Shown here: piece after piece, positions 16,480 to 23,050 of the stretch | How positions within the stretch are numbered: the stretch's first letter is position 1 | Layout of the letters: the number at the start of each line of letters is the position of its first letter | Source: Sphaerisporangium siamense | GTDB taxonomy: Bacteria; Actinomycetota; Actinomycetes; Streptosporangiales; Streptosporangiaceae | Direction: 5' to 3' | Assembly: GCF_014205275.1 (NCBI RefSeq) | Contig: NZ_JACHND010000001.1 | Span: 6,572,001-6,636,000 of the forward strand | Length of the DNA: 64,000 bases | Notes under the pieces: generated by a model | The model's database searches: none | The model's input: only the letters and a program-made list of their open reading frames with translations | Told to the model about the DNA's origin: nothing | Translations under genes and position numbers: made by a program

Positions 16480-17000
16480 CAGTCCTCCACCGTGAGGGGG
16501 CGCTCGCCCTCGGGGAACACGCCTTCGATCTGCTCGGCCCCGCAGCGGTAGACGTAGAAGGTCCGTTTGAAGGAGCAGACCTCCTTGCCGTCCTGGTTGA
16601 GGGTGCGGGTGCGGACGGTGACGATGCCCGCGTGCGGCCGGCTGGCCGACTCGCGCTTGTCGAGAACGATGGACTCGCTCCACAGCGTGTCGCCGGCGAA
16701 CACCGGGTGGGTCATGCGGATGTCGTCCCAGCCGAGGTTGGCGAACGCGTTCTGGGTGAGGTCGGTGACGCTCTGCCCGACCGCGATCGCCACCGTGAAG
16801 GTGGACACGACGATGGGACGGCCGAACTCCGAGCGCTCCGCGTACTGCGCGTTGAAGTGCATCTGGTTCGTGTTCATCGTCAGGAGCGTGAACCAGGTGT
16901 TGTCCGCCTCCGACACCGTCCTTCCGAGGGGATGCCGGTAGACGTCGCCTACCTCGAAATCCTCGAAGAACCTGCCTTGCCAGCCCGGCTTGACATCCAT
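16479..17000 (-). CDS. MaoC family dehydratase, first gene of the 17000-6723 operon
   Basis: 173-residue hot-dog hydratase of the mesaconyl/enoyl-CoA type. Diagnostic pieces are FFEDFEVGDVYRHPLGRTVSEADN, LTMNTNQMHFNAQYA (Asn/His pair), STFTVAIAVGQSVTDLT and MTHPVFAGDTLWSES. ATG 17000 is preferred over GTG 17012 because a GAGGGG site sits 6-8 nt before the ATG and would be buried in the longer version. It heads a run of twelve genes in which neighbours overlap by 1-4 nt or are 4 nt apart. A promoter and operator copy B lie 37-97 nt upstream. Confidence 0.86.
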   Translation of the reverse strand: MDVKPGWQGRFFEDFEVGDVYRHPLGRTVSEADNTWFTLLTMNTNQMHFNAQYAERSEFGRPIVVSTFTVAIAVGQSVTDLTQNAFANLGWDDIRMTHPVFAGDTLWSESIVLDKRESASRPHAGIVTVRTRTLNQDGKEVCSFKRTFYVYRCGAEQIEGVFPEGERPLTVED

Positions 17001-17036
17001 GACGCCCCTCACTCGGCCCTGTCGTCTCGGGGTCCG

Positions 17037-17066
17037 AGCCTAAACGTCAGACTATTTGAGGGTCAA
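17037..17066 (-). promoter_or_regulatory. Promoter of the 17000-6723 operon
   Basis: Read on the minus strand: TTGACC (-35, 17061-17066), 18-nt spacer, TAGGCT (-10, 17037-17042), giving a start near 17030 and a ~30-nt leader. The same -35/18/-10 layout recurs at the other operator-linked promoters. Operator B sits just upstream of this -35. Confidence 0.65.
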
Positions 17067-17072
17067 GGGTTT

Positions 17073-17097
17073 GTTCCGCTGTGCATAACGGCGTTCC
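17073..17097 (+). promoter_or_regulatory. Composite operator, copy B
   Basis: Reads GTTCC, 7 nt, ATAAC, 3 nt (GGC), GTTCC. Unlike most other copies it lies upstream of the -35 box, so it could be an activation site for the long operon or work by a different geometry. Confidence 0.75.
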
Positions 17098-17121
17098 ATT
17101 TCCTTGACCCTCTCCTGGATG

Positions 17122-17838
17122 TCAGCCGCCGGCCGGGCGCTCCTTGCCGATCCGCCGGTACACGCTGCGCAGATGCTCCAGGTGCTCCCGCTGGGCGCGC
17201 TCGGCGCCATGGGAGTCCCCGGCCTCGACGTACGCGAGGATCTCCCGGTGGTCCTTGTCGACCCGATCCCAGAAGCCGTCGGCCACGTCGTCCCTGACGA
17301 AGTCGTTCTCCAGCACGCCGAACACCGGCGCCGTCACCGCGTCGAGCAGAGGGTTGTTCGCCGCCTCCAGCAGCGCCTTGTGGAAGCGGCGGTTGGCGGC
17401 GTAGAGGCGCTCGCGCTCGATCGCGCGGGGGTCGAAGAGCGCCCCCCGGAGCGCCTCAAGCTGCTCGGGCGTGCGGCGGACGGCGGCCAGCCCGGCGGTG
17501 GGCACCTCCAGCAGGACGCGGACCTCCAGCAGGTTGGCGACCGAGCCGGCGTCGCGGAACAGCGCCAGGCTGGACTGCAGGTAGCTGCTGATGTGCTCGG
17601 GTTCGGGGCGGGTGACGAAGCTGCCGCCCGCGACGCCGCGGCGGGTGACGAGCAGCCGTTCGCTGGACAGCACCCGCAGCGCCTCGCGCACGGTGCTCCG
17701 GCTCACGCCGTACATCGTGCACAGGTCGGGTTCCACGGGAAGGCGATCGCCCGGCTTGAGGTCGCCGGCGAGGATCTGCTCGCGCAGCCGATCGGCCAGG
17801 TCCTGATAGGCGGGCGCCGCAACACGGTCGGTGGACAC
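17122..17838 (-). CDS. GntR-family transcriptional regulator, FadR subfamily
   Basis: 238-residue DNA-binding repressor/activator. The N-terminal winged helix (residues ~10-80: YQDLADRLREQILAGDLKPG, VSRSTVREALRVLSSERLL) is classic GntR. The C-terminal all-helical FCD domain (ARFHKALLEAANN-like, residues ~100-225) binds small carboxylic acids with a metal in relatives. It starts at GTG 17838. A TAGGCT box at 17845-17850 on the same strand lies only 6 nt before this GTG, so the mRNA may be leaderless. It is the only regulator inside the catabolic regulon and has operator C 42 nt upstream. Known FadR-type sites (TNGTNNNACNA) do not resemble the 25-bp operator, so it need not be its binder. Confidence 0.9.
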   Translation of the reverse strand: MSTDRVAAPAYQDLADRLREQILAGDLKPGDRLPVEPDLCTMYGVSRSTVREALRVLSSERLLVTRRGVAGGSFVTRPEPEHISSYLQSSLALFRDAGSVANLLEVRVLLEVPTAGLAAVRRTPEQLEALRGALFDPRAIERERLYAANRRFHKALLEAANNPLLDAVTAPVFGVLENDFVRDDVADGFWDRVDKDHREILAYVEAGDSHGAERAQREHLEHLRSVYRRIGKERPAGG

Positions 17839-17879
17839 GGCGACAGCCTAGCTCGCGGCAGGCGCCCATGGGGTCTCAT

Positions 17880-17904
17880 GTTCCCTCTAGCGAAACGGCG
17901 TTTC
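17880..17904 (+). promoter_or_regulatory. Composite operator, copy C
   Basis: Reads GTTCC, 7 nt, GAAAC, 3 nt (GGC), GTTTC. It lies between the divergent GntR gene (start 17838) and the operon starting at 17977. By orientation it matches the minus-strand promoters, but it could serve both directions. No clear -10/-35 pair was found for the rightward gene. Confidence 0.75.
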
Positions 17905-17976
17905 AGTGTGCCAGCCTGAAACCTCCCGCGCCGGAACCCGTCCAGGACGGCGCGCGCCGGAGAAAGAGAGTCACGC

Positions 17977-18432
17977 ATGGCCATCCGCGAAGGGCTTCCG
18001 CTGCTCGCCAAGCACGAGGGCGAGTGGGAGGGCACCTACACCCACGTGGACGCCGACGGGAACGTCGTCGACCGTCACGCCTCCCACCTGAGCTGCCTGC
18101 TCTCGCCCGAGGACCCGGACAGGTACGTGCAGGTCAACCGCTACCGCTGGGAGGACGGCCGGTCGGAGGAGTACACCTTCCCCGGCGTCTACGACGGCCA
18201 CGGCCGCCTGTACTTCGACACCGAGCGGATCAAGGGCGTCACCTGGGCGCTGGACGAGAACGCCATGTTCCTCACCTGGCGCTTCAAGGCCTCCGACCCC
18301 TCCGCCGACCAACGGCTCTTCGAGATGATCGTGCTGAGCGACGACGGCGCGAGCCGCAGCCGCACCTGGCAGTGGCTGGAGCACGGCGTCTGCGTGCGCC
18401 GCACCCTGATCCAGGAGACCAGGGTCGGATGA
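17977..18432 (+). CDS. ~150-residue regulon-associated protein, paralogue 2
   Basis: 151-residue soluble protein, paralogous to 6723-7181 and 36848-37306. Shared elements are LAKHEGEWEGTYTHVDADG near the N-terminus, RHASHLSC in place of the S-R-x-E turn, the Y-x-W-E-D-G/S-E-E-Y block, and a C-terminal RSRTWQWLEHG...LIQETRVG. It is mostly beta by appearance, with no signal peptide. It is the first gene of a two-gene unit: the stop overlaps the MDR reductase ATG by 4 nt. Operator C is 73 nt upstream. Function unknown. Confidence 0.73.
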   Translation: MAIREGLPLLAKHEGEWEGTYTHVDADGNVVDRHASHLSCLLSPEDPDRYVQVNRYRWEDGRSEEYTFPGVYDGHGRLYFDTERIKGVTWALDENAMFLTWRFKASDPSADQRLFEMIVLSDDGASRSRTWQWLEHGVCVRRTLIQETRVG

Positions 18433-19448
18433 CGCCCCCGGCCACGCACACCAGGATCGTCCTGGCCCGGCGCCCGCGCGGCGTGCCCGAAGAGGACGAC
18501 TTCCGTGCCGAGAAGACGGCCATTCCGGCGCCCGGACCCGGCGAGGTCCTGGTCCGCACCGTCCACCTGTCCCTCGACCCGTACGTACGGGGCACGCTGA
18601 CCGGGCGCGACCTCGGCCACGCCCCCGTGGCGCCGGGCGATCTGGTGCCGGGCCGGGCCGTGGCCCAGGTCGTGGACACCGGCGCGTGGGTGCTGGCCGA
18701 GACCGGGTGGCAGGAGTACGCCGCGGTGCCGGCCTCCTCGCTGCGCCCGGTGGAAGTGCCGCCCGGTGTGCCGCGCACCGCGGCGCTCGGCGCGCTCGGC
18801 ATGCCCGGGCTCACCGCCTACGCCGCCGTCACCCGGCTGCTGCGCCCCGAGCCCGGCGACACCGTCGTGGTGTCCGCGGCGGCCGGCGCGGTCGGCGGCA
18901 CGGCCGGGCAGCTCGCGGCGCTGGCGGGCGCCCGCACGGTGGCGATCGCCGGGGGGCCGGACAAGTGCCGGGTGGCGGTCGAGCGACTCGGCTACGCGGC
19001 GGCCGTCGACCGGCACGCCCCGGACTGGACCGAGGCGCTGGCCGACGCCTGCCCGGACGGCGTGGACGGCTACCTGCACATGGCGGGCGGCGCGGTGCTC
19101 GAAGGCGTGCTGGACCGGCTCGCGCCGGGCGGCCGGGTCGTGCTGTGCGGCCTGCCCGACCACGCCAACGAGACCGGGCACACCGTGCTGCCCGCCGGGG
19201 CGGTGATGCGGGCCCGCGCCACCGTGCACGGCCTGGTCGTCTACGACCACCAGGACCTCGCGCCGCGATTCGCCGAACGGGTGGGACGGCTCGTCGCCGA
19301 GGGACGCCTGCGCCTTCTGGAGGACGCGCACGAGGGGCTGACCTCCGCGCCCGCGGCCTTCCGCCGCCTGATGACCGGCGCCAACGTGGGCAAGTCCATC
19401 GTCCACGTCGCGCCGGAACCCGCGCCGCGGCGGCGCCGCCGCCCTTGA
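18429..19448 (+). CDS. Medium-chain NADP-dependent oxidoreductase (CurA/PTGR-like)
   Basis: 339-residue MDR-superfamily enzyme. LSLDPYVRGTLTGRD is the hallmark of the leukotriene-B4 dehydrogenase/CurA branch, which reduces alpha,beta-unsaturated ketones or aldehydes with NADPH and lacks zinc. The Rossmann motif is AAAGAVGGTAGQLAALAGA, with a following GGPDKC. The C-terminus ends in an Arg-rich tail (PRRRRRP). It is translated with the preceding paralogue gene through an ATGA overlap. A role in reducing a ring or side-chain enone is plausible. Confidence 0.87.
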   Translation: MTPPATHTRIVLARRPRGVPEEDDFRAEKTAIPAPGPGEVLVRTVHLSLDPYVRGTLTGRDLGHAPVAPGDLVPGRAVAQVVDTGAWVLAETGWQEYAAVPASSLRPVEVPPGVPRTAALGALGMPGLTAYAAVTRLLRPEPGDTVVVSAAAGAVGGTAGQLAALAGARTVAIAGGPDKCRVAVERLGYAAAVDRHAPDWTEALADACPDGVDGYLHMAGGAVLEGVLDRLAPGGRVVLCGLPDHANETGHTVLPAGAVMRARATVHGLVVYDHQDLAPRFAERVGRLVAEGRLRLLEDAHEGLTSAPAAFRRLMTGANVGKSIVHVAPEPAPRRRRRP

Positions 19449-19474
19449 CCCTCTATACATCAGACGATTAATTT
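19445..19474 (+). promoter_or_regulatory. Promoter of the 19522-21765 operon
   Basis: TTGACC (19445-19450), 18-nt spacer and TAATTT (19469-19474), starting inside the end of the MDR reductase gene. The predicted start near 19481 falls within operator D. Confidence 0.65.
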
Positions 19475-19478
19475 TAGC

Positions 19479-19503
19479 GAAACACTGTTCCACAATGTGG
19501 AAT
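19479..19503 (-). promoter_or_regulatory. Composite operator, copy D
   Basis: On the minus strand it reads ATTCC, 7 nt, GGAAC, 3 nt, GTTTC; the first two half-sites form a perfect 7-bp palindrome (TTCCACA/TGTGGAA on the plus strand). It begins 4 nt after the -10 box, a typical repressor position. Confidence 0.8.
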
Positions 19504-19521
19504 ACACGGAAGGGCGTGCCC

Positions 19522-19971
19522 ATGACCGTGCCCACGACCACACCGCTCGGCACCGCGGAGGCGATGCTCACCGCCGTCGTCGAACGGCGGCTGGACGGCG
19601 TGCTGGAGACCTTCTCCCCCGCCGACGACGCGTACGTCTTCGTCGAGGGACCGCGCTGGACCACCCACGGCGGCGACCGGATCAAGGCCGGGTGGGAGGC
19701 CTACTTCAAGACGTCGATCCGCATCAACGGGTTCCGCTGGGTCGAGGGCCCGTTCACCTGGGAGAGCGACACGCTGGCCCAGGTCGTCGGCGTCGTCGAC
19801 TACGACATCATGGGCGACGGCAAGGCCGGGCGGCTGCGCATGCGCATGACCTGGCTCGTGCGCCGCGAGGAGGGCCGCTGGCGCATCGTCCACGAGCACG
19901 GCTCCCAGCCGCTGGCGGACCCCTACGGCGCGGGCGACTGGTGGCCCGAAGGCGCCACCCCGCTCGCGTGA
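19522..19971 (+). CDS. SnoaL/NTF2-like protein
   Basis: 149-residue protein of the SnoaL-like cone-shaped fold (nuclear transport factor 2 superfamily). Features are GTAEAMLTAVVERRLDGVLETFSP at the start, a GPRWTTHGGDRIKAGW helix-strand turn, and RMRMTWLVRREEGRWRIVHEHGSQ, the usual terminal beta-sheet signature. Members include ketosteroid isomerase and polyketide cyclases as well as non-enzymes. ATG 19522 is preferred over ATG 19495 because the latter would lie inside operator D, whereas GGAAGGG precedes 19522 by about 9 nt. It leads the D operon. Confidence 0.8.
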   Translation: MTVPTTTPLGTAEAMLTAVVERRLDGVLETFSPADDAYVFVEGPRWTTHGGDRIKAGWEAYFKTSIRINGFRWVEGPFTWESDTLAQVVGVVDYDIMGDGKAGRLRMRMTWLVRREEGRWRIVHEHGSQPLADPYGAGDWWPEGATPLA

Positions 19972-20030
19972 CCGGCGCGACCCCGGCCGCGCACGGCACC
20001 GCGGTTCCGGCACCACGAAAGGAACGTCCT

Positions 20031-20963
20031 TTGATCAGCGAGCTTCGCGTGGCGACGGTGGCCGTCGCGGACCTGGAGCGGTCCTGCGCCTTCTACGCGG
20101 ACACGTTCGGATACGTCCGCCTCGGCGAGGGGACGGTCGGCGGCCCCGCGGCCGAGCGCGCCTGGCAGATGCCGCCCGGCCTCACCGGGCGCGCGGTCGT
20201 GATGGGACCGGAGGGCGCGACCACCGGGCTGCTGCGCCTGGTCGGCTTCGACGCCCCCGGCGAGCCCTACTGGGGCGACTACTCCCGCGCCCAGGACTAC
20301 GGGCACTACGCGCTCAACATCCGGGTGCCCGAGATCCGCACGGCGATCGCCCGGCTGCGCGGCGCGGGCGGCCGGTCCAAGTCCGAGCCGACCCACTGGA
20401 CGGTGATGCCGGACCTGTCGGCGTGGGACTCGCTGTCCTACGACCCCGACGGGGTGATCCTCGACGTCTTCGAGCTGGAACCCGGCGAGGCCTCGCTCCT
20501 GGCCGGCTACGACGGGCGGCCGAGCGAGCTGCAGACGGTCGCGATGCACGTGAGCGACGCCCGCGCGTCCGCGGCCTTCTACCAGGGGCTGGGATACGCC
20601 GAGCTGTACGAGAAGCTGATCGAGAGGATGGAGTCCTTCTTCCGGCTCCCGCCGGAGACGGGGCTGCACAACATCAACCTGTACATGCCCGGCGACACCC
20701 TCACCGGCCGCGTGGAGATCGCGCAGTACGTCGGATTCCCCGGACGTGACCAGCGGGACCGCGCCGTACCACCCCGCCTCGGGATCCTGTCGGTGTCCAT
20801 GGAGACCGACGACCTGGACGCCACGTCGGCGCTGGTGACGAAGCTCGGCGGCGAGCCGGTCTGCGAGCCCGTCGAGCTGGACCTGCCGCCGTACGGGCCG
20901 GCCCGCGTCCGGACGTTCTTCGGCCCGGACGGCGAGGTCCTGGAGTTCTACCAGTGCGGGTGA
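20031..20963 (+). CDS. Two-domain VOC (glyoxalase-fold) protein 1
   Basis: 310-residue protein made of two vicinal-oxygen-chelate modules (about 1-145 and 160-310). The repeated cores are VAVADLERSCAFYADTFGY and MHVSDARASAAFYQGLGY, with the end FFGPDGEVLEFYQCG supplying a Glu. The His ligands expected of type I extradiol dioxygenases at the start of the C-terminal module are not found (Thr and Leu there), so a different VOC activity or a non-metal role is likely. It starts at TTG 20031 with GAAAGGA 7 nt before it. Two relatives in this window (30859 and 33338) also sit in operator-controlled operons. Confidence 0.82.
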   Translation: MISELRVATVAVADLERSCAFYADTFGYVRLGEGTVGGPAAERAWQMPPGLTGRAVVMGPEGATTGLLRLVGFDAPGEPYWGDYSRAQDYGHYALNIRVPEIRTAIARLRGAGGRSKSEPTHWTVMPDLSAWDSLSYDPDGVILDVFELEPGEASLLAGYDGRPSELQTVAMHVSDARASAAFYQGLGYAELYEKLIERMESFFRLPPETGLHNINLYMPGDTLTGRVEIAQYVGFPGRDQRDRAVPPRLGILSVSMETDDLDATSALVTKLGGEPVCEPVELDLPPYGPARVRTFFGPDGEVLEFYQCG

Positions 20964-21049
20964 GACGGGCCGCGGGCATACCGGTGCCGGTAAGGCGGAT
21001 CACGGGCACATCGGTGCTGGTGACGCGGGTCGCGGGCATGCCGGGGAGG
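20960..21049 (+). repeat. Three tandem 30-bp degenerate repeats
   Basis: Three consecutive 30-bp units (20960-20989, 20990-21019, 21020-21049) share the pattern GTRAGRCGGRYCRCGGGCA plus CCGGTGC-like ends. The array begins at the VOC stop codon and ends at the ribosome-binding site of the SDR gene. Since the period is a multiple of three, it could have expanded from a coding tail, but no in-frame conserved protein extends through it. Confidence 0.8.
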
Positions 21050-21054
21050 CGCGG

Positions 21055-21765
21055 ATGAGCGGCGGAGTCGCACTGGTGACCGGCGCGGGCAGCGGGATCG
21101 GGCAGGCCGTCGCCGACTCCCTGGCGGCGGCCGGGTACACGGTGGTGTGCGCCGGACGGCGGCTCGCCCGGGTCGCGGAGACGGCCGAGGCGATCCGCGC
21201 CCGCGGCGGCGCCGCGACCGCCGTCGCCCTCGACGTCACCGTGGCCGAGCGCGTGGACGCCGTCATCGGCGACGTCGCCGCCGAGCACGGCCGGCTCGAC
21301 GTGCTCGTCAACAACGCCGGGGTGTTCCGCAAGGGCGAGGTCCTGGAGTTGTCCGAGGACGCGTGGCGGGAGACCATCGAGGCCAACCTCACCGGCGCGT
21401 TCCTCTGCGCCCGCGCCGCCGCCCGCCTGATGACCGCGCAGGAGCCCGTCGCGGGCAAACGCGGCCAGATCGTCAACGTGAACTCCGGCGCGGGCCTGCG
21501 CGGCTACCCCACCGGAGCCGCCTACTCGGCCTCGAAGTTCGGCCTGCTCGGCCTCTCCGACACGCTGCGCGCCGAACTCGCCGGCCACCTGGTGAAGGTC
21601 ACCGACCTGGTGGTCGCGGCCATGGTCGAAAGCGAACTGTCCACCCGCCGCGACGTCACACGACTCCCCGCCACGGTGGTCGGCGACCTGGTCCGGAACC
21701 TGCTCGCCCTGGAGGGCCCCGCCGTGGTCACCCGGCTGGACCTGGGTCAGCTCCCACTCCGGTGA
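21055..21765 (+). CDS. Short-chain dehydrogenase/reductase
   Basis: 236-residue classical SDR. The NAD(P)-binding turn is VTGAGSGIGQAVA (residues ~7-19), with VCAGRR after beta-2 suggesting NADP preference. NNAG is present, the catalytic Ser lies in IVNVNSGAG and the catalytic pair in YSASKFGL. Length and motifs are intact. The ATG follows GGGAGG by about 6 nt, a site formed by the last unit of the 30-bp repeat. It is the last gene of the D operon and probably oxidises or reduces a pathway hydroxyl/keto group. Confidence 0.9.
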   Translation: MSGGVALVTGAGSGIGQAVADSLAAAGYTVVCAGRRLARVAETAEAIRARGGAATAVALDVTVAERVDAVIGDVAAEHGRLDVLVNNAGVFRKGEVLELSEDAWRETIEANLTGAFLCARAAARLMTAQEPVAGKRGQIVNVNSGAGLRGYPTGAAYSASKFGLLGLSDTLRAELAGHLVKVTDLVVAAMVESELSTRRDVTRLPATVVGDLVRNLLALEGPAVVTRLDLGQLPLR

Positions 21766-21887
21766 GCGTCACCGACCCTCCTTCCGGTTCGGGCCGTCGG
21801 CCGGCGCGTCACCGCCCACCCCGGTGTCGAGGGGGACGGCCTCCCGCCGTCGCGCTTGACATCCTCCACGGCCGAACCGCCTTGTGC

Positions 21888-22820
21888 TCAGCCGGTAGAA
21901 GGGCCGTCCAGGAAGGCTTCGCCGCCGCGGTCCCCCAGGTGCCGTGGGCTCGCGGACTCCGAGTCCTGCTGTCCGATCGTGGCGGACCAGCTGGCGAGGA
22001 GCCTCAGCCCGTCCTCGGTGGTGGTTCCAGGTGGCGCGCTGTAGACGACCACGCTCAGGCCGCTCTCATCCGGCAGGCGCATGGGCTCCTGGTCGAGTTC
22101 CAGGCCGCCGACGAGCGGATGGGTCAGGCGTTTGATGGTCTGGCGGAAAGCCTGCACGTCGTGGGATCCCCACAGCACGCGGAAGGCGTCGCTGCGGGTG
22201 CACAGTTCACCGATCAGGTTGGACAGTTCCGGATCGGAGGAGTCCCTGCCCGCCTCGACGCGTAGCGCGCCCACGGCGAAGCGGGCCATGCGTTCCCAGT
22301 CGGTGTAGAAGCGCCTGGCCACGGGGTTGAGGAACGCGAACCGGGCGACGTTCGCGCCACAGGCCGGGTCGGCGTACATGTCCGAGTACAGGGCCCGGCC
22401 CAGCGGGTTCGCGGCCAGCACGTCGAGACGGTTGTTCATCACGTAAGCCGGCAGCTCCGGTATGCCTTCGACGATCCGCGTCACGCTCGGCCGCACCGCC
22501 GGCCGCACCTCCCGCTGCCGCGCCCGCGCGCCGGGCGCCGGTCCCGCGGCGCGGGCGAGGTCGTACAGGTACATGCGCTCGGTGTCGTCGAGCCGCAGTG
22601 CTCGGGCGAGGGCGTCCAGCACGCTGTCGGACACTCCCTTGAGATCGCCGCGCTCCAGGCGCGTGTAGTACTCGACGCTCACCCCGGCGAGCGTGGCGAC
22701 CTCCCCCCTGCGCAGTCCGGGCACCCGCCGCTGACCGTAGCTCGCCAGCCCCGCCTGCTCGGGAGTGATCCTGTCGCGTCGGGAACGGAGAAACGCGCTG
22801 ACCGCGTCCCGGTTGTCCAT
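21888..22820 (-). CDS. MmyB-like XRE-family transcriptional regulator
   Basis: 310-residue actinobacterial regulator. The N-terminal helix-turn-helix (~residues 25-85) has RVPGLRRGEVATLAGVSVEYYTRLERGD. The C-terminal MmyB-like ligand-binding PAS-type domain (~105-285) has VEGIPELPAYVMNNRLDVLAANPLGRALY and LRVEAGRDSSDPELSNLIGELCTRSDAFRVLW. Both are highly typical. Relatives usually repress an adjacent, often divergent, SDR or oxidoreductase gene, so the convergent SDR at 21055 may be incidental. No 25-bp operator copy is nearby. Confidence 0.9.
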   Translation of the reverse strand: MDNRDAVSAFLRSRRDRITPEQAGLASYGQRRVPGLRRGEVATLAGVSVEYYTRLERGDLKGVSDSVLDALARALRLDDTERMYLYDLARAAGPAPGARARQREVRPAVRPSVTRIVEGIPELPAYVMNNRLDVLAANPLGRALYSDMYADPACGANVARFAFLNPVARRFYTDWERMARFAVGALRVEAGRDSSDPELSNLIGELCTRSDAFRVLWGSHDVQAFRQTIKRLTHPLVGGLELDQEPMRLPDESGLSVVVYSAPPGTTTEDGLRLLASWSATIGQQDSESASPRHLGDRGGEAFLDGPSTG

Positions 22821-23025
22821 GGGGACAGGCTAGGCGAACCGTGCGGCGCGTGGAGGGCCCTGCCGGTACCCCTCACGACAAGGACTCCCCCGCCATGGCC
22901 GTCCGCCGTTCCATGGTGCGGACGGCGTCCCCCGCACGATCGACGTCTGCACCGAGAACGGCCACCTTCTATCGACCGCCAAGTCCATCTTCTTTCAGAA
23001 CCTTTGTGTCACCGCAGCGGAATTA

Positions 23026-23040
23026 GAAACACCGAGTTTC
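23026..23040. promoter_or_regulatory. Inverted repeat before the CdtB-like gene
   Basis: GAAAC-ACCGA-GTTTC lies directly before the GGAGGG ribosome-binding site of the 23051 gene. It resembles the half-sites of the 25-bp operator but has a 5-nt spacer and no third half-site, so it is scored as a separate, unassigned element (hairpin or operator). Confidence 0.4.
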
Positions 23041-23050
23041 GGAGGGTTCC

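Noticed and set aside
23026-23040. GAAAC-ACCGA-GTTTC as a ninth copy of the regulon operator
   Set aside because: The spacer is 5 nt instead of 3 and no third half-site is found on either side; kept only as an unassigned inverted repeat.
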